In this document: in pieces, positions 9,224 to 21,890 of the stretch | How positions within the stretch are numbered: the stretch's first letter is position 1 | Layout of the letters: every line of letters starts with the position of its first letter | Origin: Nissolia schottii | Lineage: Eukaryota; Streptophyta; Magnoliopsida; Fabales; Fabaceae | Assembly: GCA_003254905.1 (NCBI GenBank) | Contig: QANU01074553.1 | Coordinates: forward strand, 62,001-126,000 | DNA: 64,000 bases | Direction: 5' to 3' | Translations under genes and position numbers: made by a program | Notes under the pieces: generated by a model | What the model saw: the letters and a program-made list of their open reading frames with translations, nothing else | Database searches by the model: none | Told to the model about the DNA's origin: nothing

Positions 9224-10780
9224 TATTTAAGCAGCAGTACCAGGCGAGGAGATTATGAATAATAAAGCAAAGCAAGCTAGCTATGCGCGCATGATTTACT
9301 TTGGTCCAATATATGCATGCATGGCTCTCTCTTGCCAACTAGTGGTGTTTTGTTTTGAATAATACCGACGACCATATGTTGTATTAATTAACTTTGTTTG
9401 CATTGCTCATGCGTGTGTTTCTGTTGTCATGATGTAAGTTGGATATGGTTGAAAATTTGAAATAAATTTTTTATCAGTTCGTTCGGTGCAATTTGTATCC
9501 TATAAATTAAAGTTAGTTGCCATCGAGTAATTAGACTGCCAATTTTACTTAATTACCAAAAGTTATTCTAAAGTTGTTCGCGTCTTATTTATCTCCACAT
9601 GAAAAATAAATTATATTTTTGCATACACCAAGATAAATAATTTCCTATATATATTGAAAAGCAGACTCACAAAATAAGGATCTTCTTTAGGTACTCAAAC
9701 TTTTAAGAAGATACCAATATATGCTTCACTATATTTGAATGGTTGTGATTTAATCACAAATTTTAAACAGTTTAAGTTAGTGATACATTTGACAAAATCT
9801 TAGATGTTATGATATCGATACTCTTAAAGTTTACGGGGTCCCAGAATAAACTCTACAAAATAAATGAAAGGGAAAAAACAAAATCATGATTTTTGGTATA
9901 ACCATGCATGTGGTACACAACATTAATAATAATTTTTGGTTTCTCCCTGCTCATATTATTGTTACAATAATAAGTTGCATGATTTTCTGTCACGATACAT
10001 ATACATTTTCTCAGGTAATTTCTTTGACATTATATAATTTTAAACTCATAATTATTATAGTTGTCGTTTCTTTTTTAGTTTAATTATTTACTTTTTGATT
10101 GTATAAAAAAAATTTACATTTTCAATCAATTAAATTTTATCATATTAGCCATTTTTATCTTCTTTATTTTGATAATTTAATGAAAGACTTAAACCCAAAA
10201 ATGGACAACCAAGTACAAAGTAGAGTCATCCTACTGAGATTCAACAATGCTTGGCTGATATAGATCAGCCTCATTGATATGTGTGTGTATATATATAATA
10301 TGTAATGCATTGTCTATGTCATGTTTATGAAGTATCCCATGCGGTCGTGATCTTGCTCACTAAGAAGGTGACTCACACCTGGATCTATTTGTTTCTATTT
10401 CACATCCTAATGAGGACTTGTATACAGTTCATCTCCTCCAGTAGTTAGCAGCATTCCTTTGGTAAGCTTCTTATTGCTGTGAAGGTAGTCTTAGTTTATG
10501 TTTCATTCAGTTTATTGTTATGTTAGTCAGTAGAGTGCTCTAGTTAACTATAGGCAAGATGTCACATATTTTTAGTTATTTAATTTCATATTTTAACTAT
10601 GGGTTTTTATTGTAAGGATTTCATGTGACAAGTATTCAATTTATTTATGAAGTTTAGTTTATTTTAAAGGGTTTTCTTATAAATTGTTTATAAATCATAG
10701 CGTGTTTTCATAATTAGCACGTTAAGAGACTTTCGTAAGGGAACTAATCCCTTGCATGTTGGTGGCAATTTCTGGGGTCG
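9224..10780. other. 3' flank of lectin copy B
   Basis: AT-rich non-coding mirror of 934-2509; nothing else recognised. Divergence from arm A rises beyond about 10090. Confidence 0.6.
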
Positions 10781-11717
10781 TCACAGAACAAATGCTTTGC
10801 AACCACACACTTTTAAGAGACCATATAGAACATCTTTCCCTGTCCAAACCCTTTTTGGTACATCTTCGTCAAGAAGAACTGAAGGATAAAGGTTGATCAA
10901 ATTGACTGCGATTCTCATTGCTTCACCCCTACAAGGCCTTAGATAAATTAGCATGAGAAAACATACAACGAATCTTGTCATGAGTAATGTGACTTATTCT
11001 CTCTATTACCTCATTATGCTGAGGTGCCTTTGAAACTGTTTTCTCAAGCCTGATACTTTGTTCTCTGCAATAATCTTCAAAAAGTTCCTTGTATTCACCA
11101 TCATTATCTGCTCGGACACATTTCAATATTCTACCTGTTTCTCTTTTAGCACTTGCATGGAAGTTTTTGAAGATATCAAGCACCTGAATTTTAAATTTCA
11201 AAACAAAAGCTCAAACTTTTCTAGAGCGTTCCTCAATAAAAGTAACAAAATACTTGACACTACTATTAGTTCTAGCATCCATATAGAGAAAATAGCAATA
11301 TGAACAAGATCTAAAATATGATGTCTCCGTTTAGGAAGTATAATACGAAGAAAAAAATTACTCTATTAATTCTTACCAGTAAAACAATAACTAAAATTAA
11401 GAGACATACCATCAATGAGGAGGAGGTTTTTTCTAGAAGCGATATCATGTCCATTCTCACTTAAATGACCAAGACGCATAGGTCATAATTGTGTGAAGGA
11501 ATCTTCAATTGCATTAACCTCTCTTTTGCATAATTTTGTCGGCATAAACAGTTCTAATCTTCATGGTTCTCGCCGCTACCATGGAACCTTTAATGAGCTT
11601 GCGTTTACCTTCACTGAAGTGGGTTCCATAACCCTCATTGTCTAGTACTCTAGTGGATATCAAGTTGAGACAAATATCTGAACATTTTTGACATTCCTTA
11701 AAGTAGCTTGCATCCAA
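10781..11717 (-). mobile_element. Ty1/copia integrase-region fragment, copy B (broken)
   Basis: Reverse-strand copy of 1-933. It reads DNDGEY where arm A has the altered ANDGEY, keeps EKTVSKAPQHNEVIER and WTGKDV, and shares the frame break after the LSKA region. The pre-integrase part (11514-11717) includes LDNEGYGTHFSEGKRKL. Not functional. B looks slightly closer to an intact copia consensus than A at the DNDGEY site. Confidence 0.85.
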
Positions 11718-11899
11718 TGGTGATTTTTAAATGCTTCTCCATGTTAAATGTTGAGTGAGGATCAATAGACCAAACATGTTGTTCCGCAATGTCAGCCTAA
11801 CAAGTTGAAATACCAATAATTATCATCAATAATACAAAATAAATTTAAAAAGAAGACAATTGACATACAACTACAACTCCTAGAGTAGCCAAAGTGTAT

Positions 11900-12260
11900 G
11901 AAATTCAACATCGAGTTATTTTTTTATACCATTTCATGTACTCTGACCGTGGAGTAAGAGACATAGGCAATGCCCTCTGGCTGACAATCCGTGTCCTACG
12001 ATCATCCCAGTAGGCAATATATTGCCTATGTACATCCGACCAATATTGGTCTACTTTTCCTTGTAAAGCGATATTATTCAACTGATCCGGCTGGTGTGAC
12101 TTCCCTCGTATAGGTTAATCCATATCAAATTGACGCAAAAATTTATCAGGTTGGTGCCACTCAGTGATATAAAAACATATCAAAGGGACCAATGCTCGTC
12201 TTATGTCTTCCCTTGCCATGCAAAAATCAGGAAGTTCTGCCAATATTTCTTTAGTGTATG
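11900..12260 (-). pseudogene. Plant mobile domain (MAIN-like) relic
   Basis: Reading the minus strand, one frame gives RRALVPLICFYITEWHQPD, then FLRQFDMD, a stop, PIRGKSHQPDQLNN, WSDVHRQYIAYWDDR and RALPMSLTPRSEYMKW. These match the pattern of the plant mobile domain found in MAIN/MAIL proteins and in transposons that carry it (recalled family knowledge). An in-frame stop and no intact flanking exons mark it as a relic. It is not present in copies A to C. Confidence 0.65.
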
Positions 12261-13140
12261 GCTACCATACAATCTAAGAAAGTGAATAGAGTTAGTAAAA
12301 AGATGTATATCAAACTTGGAATAAAAAAAATACAAATATTTAAAGAATTACCTCATTTTTCTTCAAGTTATCAAAGAAATAGCGATAATACTGAAGAAAG
12401 TGCAGTGGAGAATCTGATAAAATTTTATGGTTGTGCCAACTGATTAAAATTTAAATGTAAATCACATTAGAAAATTATAAAATGCATATTGAATGTGCAA
12501 TTTGATAAAAATAAACACATAAATAATACTTACCGAAATCCTAATGGATGAAAATGTGCACGATCAGGTAGATAGTGATTCCAAGTTGCTTCGTCAGCGG
12601 GGTCAGCAAGTTGTTTAGCACGAAATAATTTCAGAGAACCTTACGACGCCTCACAAACAGATTGTTTAAGAGGGGACAGGAGACTGCGGGGTTCTCAGGT
12701 GAAGAACCTGTTTGAACTGTACGAGTAAGTGAGAGGCGGGGGCGATGCATGAAAGAGTGAATGATATTCAAATAAAACGTCACCGGAGTGACCCAATTAC
12801 AAACGATAATATCCTTGCCGAAGCAAAGGATTAGCTCGCAAGTGTTGCGAGTAGCAAAAATGAAAGAAATGGGAGAAAAGTGTGTCAGCGTTTAAGGGAA
12901 TTCTACGATTACGACTACTCCTAGAAAAGCAGGGAAAGTGCTGGAAATGATAAAAAAAGATAAAAAAAGGGGTGGTGGCATACGCGTGCTTCCGAGTAGG
13001 TTACTAACTGCCGGCAGGGGGCTTACTGAACCGTGAAGGTAAGTCTAGTATCCACCTTGAGCCTTGTATTTATAGTCTCAAGGCTCTTCCAAAGTTGGTA
13101 ACTGTGTCGACGGTTACCCCCGCGACCCACATAATGCGGG
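12261..13140 (-). other. Promoter-like, possibly LTR-derived DNA
   Basis: No coding region. On the minus strand a TATA-like CTATAAATACAAGG lies near 13063-13078 in more GC-rich DNA than its surroundings, as in an LTR or transposon promoter. It ends abruptly where copy C begins at about 13140. Its relation to the mobile-domain relic next to it is a guess. Confidence 0.35.
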
Positions 13141-13892
13141 CCGATTATAACAACAATTAATATGAGCAGGGAGAAACCAAAAATTATTATTAATGTTGTG
13201 TGCCACATGTATGGTTATACCAAAAATCACGATTTTGTTTTTTCCCTTTCATTTATTTTGTAGAGTTTATTCCGGGACCCCCATAAACTTTAAGAGTATC
13301 GATATCATAACAGCTAAGATTTTGTCAAATGTCTCACTAACTTAAACTGTTTAAAATTTGTGATTAAATCACAACCGTTCAAATATAATGAAGCATATAT
13401 TGGTATCTTCTTAAAAATTTGAATACCGAAAGAAGATCGTTATTTTGTGAGTCTGTTGTTCAATATATATAGGAAATTATTTATCTTGGTGTATGCAAAA
13501 ATATAATTTATTTTTCATGTGGGCATAAATAAAACGCGAACAACTTTATAATAACTTTTGGTAATTAAGTAAAATTGGCAGTCTAATTACTCGATGGCAA
13601 CTAACTTTAATTTATAGGATACAAATTGCACCGAACAAACTGATAGAAAATTTATTTCAAATTTTCAACCATATCCAACTTACATCATGACAACAGAAAC
13701 ACACGCATGAGCAATGCAAACAAAGATAATTAATACAACATATGGTCCTCAGTATTATTCAAAACAAAACACTACTAGTTGGCAAGAGAGAGCCATGCAT
13801 GCATATATTGGACCAAATCATGCGCGCATAGCTAGCTTGCTTTGCTTTATTATTCATAATCTCCTCGCCTGGTACTGCTGCTTAAATATATA

Positions 13893-14606
13893 TTAATTTG
13901 CCTCCAAGGTTGAAGTGAAAGACCAGGAGTGAATGTCCTGTACCTGGTTGCCAGCGCCCGAGGTGGCAGCTGATAAACCAACCACGACCTTCTCCGGAAG
14001 CACATCTTTGAAATCAATGGCTTGAGCAACGGTGGAAACACCGCCGACATCGTTGGCGGCAGCAGCAGTCAAGGTCTTGGAGAGATGGTCATAGATTATA
14101 CTCACTTGGACCAATGACCCGCTCACATTATTCCACTTCACAGTCTTCAAAGATTTTAAAGAGTTGACATCAATTCCAATATGGGCATAACTTGGATCCC
14201 AGCTGTTAGTCCAATTGTCAAATTCCACACCAACGAATTGGCTGGCAGCAGTATTGCTGGAGTCAACAACTCCAAGTTGCCCACCCCCTGAATTAGGGGG
14301 AATTTGGGATCCTTCTGGTGCAAGAAAGAAAATGATTCCATCCGCTGGATCATAACCAGGGAGATCCTCAACCACAAAAGAGAAAGAAGTGACGAAACTA
14401 GCAACATTGCCGGTGGTATTGTCCCAAAGGTGCACCGGAGTAGAGTACAAGGCACGGCCCACACTATAACCAGGTTTTTTACTGTCAGTGAGTGCCAAAA
14501 CCCCATTTGATAGAACCTTAGAACTACCTTGGAGAGTTAAATTTGAAGAACCACCTGGGGTGAAGTTTGGGAAGTTGAAGGAAAGTGTTTCAGAGTTTGT
14601 GGCCAT
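13893..14606 (-). CDS. Legume lectin without signal peptide, copy C
   Basis: Intronless, 237 codons plus stop. A stop codon lies in frame six codons before the ATG, which proves the short start MATNSETLSF. About 15 residues differ from copies A/B, for example K for N after QGSS, KKPGY for KNPGN, DPADG for DAADG, SSNTAAS for KSPAAN, and QDIHSWSF for HDIHSWSF. All Mn/Ca ligands in VEFDNWTNSWDPSYAHIGID remain. No signal peptide and no frameshift after this divergence suggest the short form is under selection (inference). The family role is carbohydrate binding; the physiological ligand is unknown. Confidence 0.9.
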   Translation of the reverse strand: MATNSETLSFNFPNFTPGGSSNLTLQGSSKVLSNGVLALTDSKKPGYSVGRALYSTPVHLWDNTTGNVASFVTSFSFVVEDLPGYDPADGIIFFLAPEGSQIPPNSGGGQLGVVDSSNTAASQFVGVEFDNWTNSWDPSYAHIGIDVNSLKSLKTVKWNNVSGSLVQVSIIYDHLSKTLTAAAANDVGGVSTVAQAIDFKDVLPEKVVVGLSAATSGAGNQVQDIHSWSFTSTLEAN

Positions 14607-15382
14607 GGTTTCAGAATTTCGAATTTACAAAAAAACTTGAATATTGCGATAAGGATAGATGGATGGATGGATGATGGACAATGTAATTTACAGTCGTATA
14701 TATACTAGCTATGAAATGGCATGTGATGATGTTATAGAAGACACGTGTTGAATTAACAATAAGTTTAATGCAGCTGGCTATATCCCTGATTTTGTTCTCT
14801 CTAGGTTTCAAACTCGTGAGTTTATCTACACTCGTTAAGCAGAAATAAACTCGAATCGTAAACTTGACTCGTAAACTCTTACGTTTACTAGTCAAAATTT
14901 CATTTCTAAGTCATAATTAGGTAAACACAAGTCATAAAATATAAAAAATAAATTAAAATTACATTAAAAATAACATATCAAAACTTCATAATATTATAAC
15001 TTAACCTAATATAAGTTAAGATGCTGAGATATTCTATTTAGAAATCCTAATTGAGAGTAATCTTTGAAAAATATTGTGTTTTGGAGATTTATAGACTAAA
15101 TTTTGACTAAAATAGTGAACTCGTGAATTTATCTCGAGTTTACGCGAGTTTACCCGAGTTCACCCGAGTTTACCCAAGTTCACCCGAGTTTACTCAGGTC
15201 TGAGTTGCTAAGCGAGTTAACTCGATTTTGATAATTAAACTCGTAAACTCGTAAGTGTTTAAGTGTTAACTTGAAAGTTTGATATCCATGGTGCTACTAA
15301 CTAAATATATAACTAAAGATTTTGTTTTCACTTGGAAATTTGTACTTAAAAAATAAACGTGCAAACATATAAAAACAACAGT
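14607..15382. other. Promoter and GAGTTTAC element of copy C
   Basis: Holds the TATATATA box and CACGTGTC motif for lectin C, then the GAGTTTAC element with 7 units of the 10-bp repeat (about 15125-15195). About 85 bp present in A after the first GAGTTTAC motifs are missing here near 14885. Confidence 0.55.
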
Positions 15383-15670
15383 TGTTGATTGAGATCGAAA
15401 GAGATAAGATTTTTCTTTTAATAGGTTAGAATTAAAATAAAATAAAATAATATCGTTATTATATCATGCATTAATTTAGATTTGGTCATGTGTTGATTTA
15501 ATTTAATTTAGAATTATTCTCTCATTATGTGTGATTCTGTTGTGGGCCTATAAATTGGCATTATTGTACTCATTGCACAACTCTCATAATACAATTCTGT
15601 TATTTCTTGTTATCTATTTTTTCTGTATTTTTGTTGTGTCCCTTTACTAGTTTTATCAAAATGTTTAACA
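15383..15670 (+). mobile_element. LTR of small copia/TRIM-like retroelement (copy C)
   Basis: TGTTGATTGAG to GTTTAACA, followed by TGGCATCAGAGTC (one mismatch to the primer binding site of copy A). It is complete, including the piece that A lost before its 3' end. Confidence 0.7.
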
Positions 15671-15683
15671 TGGCATCAGAGTC

Positions 15684-18600
15684 ATCATTTCCTTCTTGAA
15701 CTCTTAACCCAATTTTGTTGTCTTAAAGCCTCTCCGTTAGGCTTTATAAAAAAAAATCTTGTTGTCATCTCTTTTTATTTCATCACATTCTGTTTTTCAT
15801 AAAGACTAACCCAATCGCCTAAGCACCACGCCTTAACGCAATTCCTTACGCATTTCCACATGTCTCCTATTTATGCTGCCTCCAGTTTCCCATCCTCCTT
15901 TGTTATTTCTAGTTTTCTACATAGTCACGATATTGCCATTGCTGCTTCCGTGCAATCACGATATTACCTTTGCTGTGATGTTGCCTCTCTATATTATATT
16001 TTGGTAATTACACTTAGCCTTAAAAAAAAGTGCTACTGTGATTCGTTTAATCAATTCCATTATTTGCATTTCAAGAGAATCACGTGGCGGGGTCCATATG
16101 ATCTGTCTCTTAGTAATAATGAGGCTACTTGACGTCGCAGTCTAGTTGCTTTCTCCTTTGTACAACCGATTGCCAGGCCCATTGTCGTGCATGAACCACA
16201 CGTGTTTACCCCTGAAAAATGTATCCTGTGCTATATGAGCATATCACCTTACTTTACAATATATTTTTGAATTTTATGTACAATTAAAAATATAATAATA
16301 ATAAGAATAATAATAATAACAACAATAGTAGTAATTAGCACAACTAATAAAAAATAAATTCATATCTTAAAAATATGTGAATTTAATGTTTATTATCAAC
16401 GTAAGGATCACTTCAAATAAATGATTAAAATCAACGGTATCACACTAATTTAAATTTATTTAAAAGAAATTATTATTGTTATTTTCTCTCGATCGCTAGA
16501 TGTCTTGTATTCTTTTTTCCATTTATTTAAGAGCCCTTGCAAAAACTATATTAGCTGAGAAGAGAGTAAGGAAATGGGAAATGACTTACTACAACAAATT
16601 TAGTATAAAAACTTGTCAGTCATGAGTCATGTTAATTTCTTTTATAAAAATGTAAATTTATTGAATACTCAAATCAACCTTTAGAAAATGAGCTAAGAAA
16701 TTTGGAGATCTCTAATTTAAGTTACAAAATCATGAAAAATAACAAAAATTGCCGTGTTAATTTTTTTTTAATCTGCAACACAAGTTACACAACAATATTG
16801 TTAATTCAACTGCTTACGATAAAATCATGTATCCTAGACGAAGAAAAAAAAGTGCTACTGTGATTCGTTTAATCAATTCAATTATTTGTTTTTATAGTTA
16901 AGTGACCCAACGACCCAAATTAATTGTTTATGCCTATAAAAAAGTTGCTATAATCACAAAGTTGTAAGGAGTAATGTTTGATCGTTGCTCGTCTAAATCA
17001 AATTAAAATTCAGCATGAAGCTTTTGTATTATTTATTCTAGAGATTGGGAGCAGCATGTTAGATCATTCAAATCTGTTGTGACATATGACATTTACTTGA
17101 TGGTCTAAATTTTTAGAAAATATTACATTAAATTTTAATAATTGGCAACGGATTAATGATGAACTATATTTACGACAAAGTATATATAGCTAGCTATCGT
17201 CTCATTTTGTCAACAATTTAATTTATTATATAATTAAAAAATGACACGTCGCACTTGTTGTCCGTTACAATTTCACATGGCTTATAGATAAAATTTATGT
17301 CTTTATAATATCAAAATAACACTTACCTCTTTAATTAAATTTTAAAGTTAAGTTAAACTACCGTTCATTTTTTAAGATACTGTCAGAGCTTACACTTGTT
17401 CCTCTTAAGGCACCCGTAAATCGATTCTACAAAGAAAAGGACGCGTGTGATAAAGGCCAAAATGAGAGGATAAGCATGTCTTTTGAGGAATATTATGTAG
17501 GACGATTCTACAACATGCATAACGGCAAGGACAAGCTTGATAGAACATAGTAGTCAAAGAATGAGAGGACTCGACATTGGAAAGAAAATATAAAAATGTA
17601 CCTACCTGTAGCGCTTGAATATCTCTGTGCGTACCATGTGAGTTTTCAATGTACGAGGACTTACTTCCATCTAAATGCATCTGACAAATGAAACCTGCCC
17701 TAGCTAGTGTTATAATTTTGAGCCTTAAAATTAAAAAAGGGTAGATGTATGGAGAAATTTTCATCTAAATGCATCTTTTGAACTAACATAAAGTTGGTGT
17801 AAACTCGTGTGTTAACGATTTTGAGCCTTAAAAATGGGGCTAATAAAAGTGAGTTTTCAATGTAAGGCTTACTTTTACAGTTTCCCTCTAAATGCATCTG
17901 ACAAATGAAAATTTGCGGTAATTTTACACTTTTGAGCCTAAAAAATGGGATACTAATAAAAGTTGATTTCGAGACTGTTAAACTTAACGGTGCGGATGAC
18001 CTAACTCGACTTGATTTTTATTGGTGCACATCTAACTCGACTTGATGATACGGTTGGAAATTAATTAGGCTTGGTTAAGTTATTAAAAAATTGATGTAAT
18101 ATTTTATATTTAGTTGGAGTTATATATGTTTTGGATTGGTATGACTCAACTGAGATTACATAATATTTTTAAATTATGACTTTTGAAGTTAAAAATAATT
18201 TTTTTTAATTTAAAGTGATTTTTTTATGCATATCACAGCATATATTTTAATAAAATATTTTATATTTAAATATATAATATAAATATTTTCAATTTCAATT
18301 ATTTTTCATATAAATTTTATTGAAATTGCTCTGATACCTTCATAATATGAAATACTGATACTCTTACCTGAATTATTATTTGTTAAGTGGATAATAGATT
18401 ATTCTTATTTTATTTTTTTAATTCTTTTAATTTATTAACCAACTAATTGATGACACGAGAGCAAGTATTAATACTTATACAATTAGATGAGTGCGGAAGG
18501 AGAAACCAAATTTTATTCATTCCATTATCGAATATTTGAATCCGTTTAATTTCAACTTGTTCATCAAACGGATCATAATTAAACTAGGTATAAGTCTAGA

Positions 18601-19680
18601 AAAAATAGGAATCCAATCAAAATTATAATTCGTAATTAAACTAAAATAAATCAGATGCAATTAATTCCACCCAAAATATCTTTAGAAAAATTGTAGCACA
18701 AATGGATGTCATCATGTCATTTACAAGATATTTCAAATGTCGTCATGTACATTTTTTTTGTTAGGATGGTGCTATTTGAACACGTGTAAACATCATATTT
18801 TTGTCTTTCATATACATCATCAGACTCTCAGTTACATAAATTTTATATAATATGTATGAGAAACCAATGATCATTTTAGCTTTTGTTATTTTTAGATTGA
18901 TACTCTTGGGAAGAAAAAAGAAGAAGGGCAAGCACAGGATAACGAAAGAAGGGAGAAAAAGGACGGCCATCAAACCTCGAAAGTTGCATCAATAATTTTG
19001 AGCAAAAGTGACGGCAAATCGAACGAGAAGCTTCAGTGCCCACTCCATTCTAGTGCGCACAACTGTTAAAGTTAACATTGACGACATGATTGATGGCTCC
19101 ACTCATGGTATTGGTCCTTTTGGATTAGGGTAAAACAAGATTATCTAGGCTTTTTCATGACTTGATATGATAACTCGCAAAAAAAATTTGTTAGGGCGGA
19201 TTTAGCTTGTAGATTTTGATCTGATATCTTTATGCGTCGAGCTCAAGTTACATGATTCAGGTGTTATACATATGAAAAATAAAGGGTTAATTATATTTTT
19301 AGTCCCTGTAAAATTTGAAAGTTTAGTTTTAGTCCCTGTATAAAAGTTTTAGTCCCTGCAAAATTTAAAAGTTTGGTTTTAGTCCCCGGAGCTGGATGGG
19401 AGTTGACTGCGCTGACATAGATGTCTCAGTCAACTCCTATCTAAGTCCAACTGGTAAACAACTCCTTGAATTGATTCCAAAAGACATGTCACTTGAATTA
19501 CTATTTCTTGACTATAAATAATAATACTTGAGTACACGCGCTTTGTGCATTGCGTGAGTAAAAAAGCTAGTCAATTAGTCATAATTGAACTCAAGCTTTG
19601 CTCCATAATCTTCTTCAATTATTGTACGGAGCTTAATAGTTTTTTAATATTTTTTAAGGCTGGCTTCATACATTTTATAA
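15684..19680. other. Flank of copy C and intergenic DNA
   Basis: To about 18250 this matches the palindrome loop. Beyond that it is AT-rich intergenic DNA. At about 19280-19400 there is a short degenerate repeat of TTTTAGTCCCTG, a motif common in plant repeats. I see no gene. Confidence 0.5.
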
Positions 19681-19689
19681 TTAATAAAT

Positions 19690-21449
19690 AAAATTCTTAT
19701 TTATCATTTCACGCAGTTGAAAAATATTAATCCATAATTCACTTATGTTGTCCCATGCGATGTGGTAGGATATCAAGTAAGAACTAACAATGCTTAATTT
19801 TAAGAGTGAGACGAGTAGTTCTTTACCATAGTTAATATGAAAAATTATTAAAATATAAAATCGCGCGATCAAATAATAATTTATAAATTAAGAAAACCCC
19901 AAAAATGTAATAAAGGGGTTAACCTAGGTCGTCTCTCAAGGAAGCAATTAGAACCAATTAAAAGTTTAACTAAATCAGGGGGTTTGGTTTGATGAATTTA
20001 AATAAAGAGAGAGCAATACGAGAGTGAGTCAACAATGATAAAAGCAATATCCTGCATACAGTGTTTCTAGAACAAGGATTAATTGTCATTGGTTCCCAAT
20101 TAATTATTCATAGGAAAGGATGTTGTTTATTAGTTGAAATCTCTAACTAATACGCAATTCACTTAAGAGACTATAATCGCCAATCCCCTAAGCATTTATT
20201 AATATAGGGATTAAAACTAAGATTTCAGCATTTAAAAATCATATCAATTATGTCCTAATTGCACAACCTAATTAAATCTAATTAGTTCCCCAAAAGTTCC
20301 CTAATCCTAGTTCAATAAATCATACAATCGTCAAGATTTATCAACCCAGAATTAACCCTTAACCAATAACATGCGATCGCTATATTACTAATTAGGGGCG
20401 AAACAAATCATGAATAAACATTAAGCACAAGAACCTCTAATTTATCCTAATCTAGAGTTATCGCAAGCAAGATATTAATAAACTACCCCTCCATTGATGG
20501 CGGATAAAAGCTCATAATAAAGAAAGATAAAGAAAGAGTGGAAGATAATGGAGAATTGAAATAACAGAACCTAAATACAATACGGAAGAACTTCGCAAAT
20601 CTTTGGAAGCTTGCGTTGTCAATGCTAACGTTCCAATAATTCTTGAAGAACTTCTAACAAAGCACTACTAACATAAACCTAATGTGCACAAATAAAAAGG
20701 AAAAAGTGTAGAAAATAGAAGTAGAGGAGGAGTATGGAGTTCTCTGAGGTTTAGATGAACTCTGGAGGGATAGTTCTCAAATGAATGGCTTCATGCCCTT
20801 TTATAGAGGATTTCCAGTCCGCTCAGCGGGATGGTAAGGCGGCTTAGCGGTTTGGTTGGTAGTGGCGGCTGGCAACTGGTCTTCTGTGGCGACTGGCGGC
20901 TATTTTCTAGAATTCTGGCCGCTCAGCAGATTGGTCATCCCGCTCAGCGGACTGACTTGCACAGTAGTCAGTAAAACTGCAATATCTTCGGCTAAAGACC
21001 TCCGATTGAGGTGTTCAAATTTCCACTTAAAGCTAAGATATAGATCTACAACTTTGTAGTTGATGTCAAATCGAGATTCAATCTCCATCATGGCTCAAAA
21101 TCCATGGCAAAGTCAGTGTTAAAAATCCTCAGCTCATCTTTTAACCAAATCTTTTTGGATTTGAATTTAATCTTGTATTCATTGGTCCAAATCCTCACTT
21201 CAATTCTCTTCTTCACATTTTCAATGATCCTTTTGACCATTCATTTTCTATAATTAAAATAAAAAACTACAAAAGAAATCTACACATTAAATTCTAATAT
21301 AAAAATAATGCTTGAAATTGCAGTTTTCTCAATTTCTCACAAAAGAGGATAATGTGCAAAACATATTGATTAAGTATTAAAACCACACATCTTTAGTATG
21401 CAATGTTCAATTATAAGATAATAAAATAGGGTACAAAATCCACCTATCA
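19690..21449 (-). mobile_element. Probable long LTR or retrotransposon end
   Basis: Read on the minus strand, it starts TGATAGGTGG at 21449, has CTCTATAAAAGGGCATG near 20795-20812 as a strong TATA-type promoter, and continues as non-coding DNA past GACGACCTAGGTTAACC near 19918-19935. The layout (TG start, TATA deep inside, long untranslated tract) fits a Ty3-type LTR. I found no partner LTR or coding domain, so the boundaries are approximate. Confidence 0.45.
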
Positions 21450-21451
21450 GT

Positions 21452-21890
21452 TGTTATGGACTAAATTTGACAAGGACTTAGGTCTGATATACATGACTAG
21501 ACATTCAACGAGGTCTCTTATTCTCGTCTCGCTTAATGGCTTGCGAGCGCTATGAACGTTGTGGAATCTGATATAAGTCATCATAAGGATTATGAGCATT
21601 ACAGATTCTAACATAAAGCCTCGTAAAGCTTATGAACGTTACAGAATCATAAGCGTCCATACTTACACTATAAAGGGGCCTCCTGCTACTCCACAAAGTA
21701 CGTCTCAAATCATTACCACCTCATAATTCATTCACATATTGACTTGGGCGTCGAAGTGGGTTTTGCAGGTACCACCCTCGCCGGCCAAGGATATTGGTCA
21801 ACACCATCGTGTTCACCACCATGAAGCTCTTAGATCTAACCCAAGGTCAGAATTGTGTTCTATCTCAGTATGTTCGAATTGTGCGTAACA
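21452..21890 (+). repeat. 5' LTR of the LARD-like element
   Basis: 439 bp, TG...CA, paired with 26003-26442. Confidence 0.8.

Larger units (their letters stand above)
7050..11717. repeat. Arm B of large lectin palindrome
   Basis: Inverted copy of 1-4735, holding the LTR (7454-7742), the GAGTTTAC element, the lectin and the copia fragment in mirror order. Compared with A and C it lacks about 80 bp at a junction near 7810, next to the 10-bp repeat block, so this deletion arose in B. Confidence 0.9.
13140..18250. repeat. Third lectin segment, copy C (A orientation)
   Basis: Collinear with arm A from about 1765 to 4700 and, as reverse complement, with the loop and arm B from about 4870 to 9970. 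It lacks the outer copia part. It differs from A and B by scattered substitutions (lectin about 94 percent identical in protein), so it is an older duplicate. Near 17639-17910 it has a duplicated piece sharing CTAAATGCATCTGACAAATG that the loop does not show. Confidence 0.85.
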
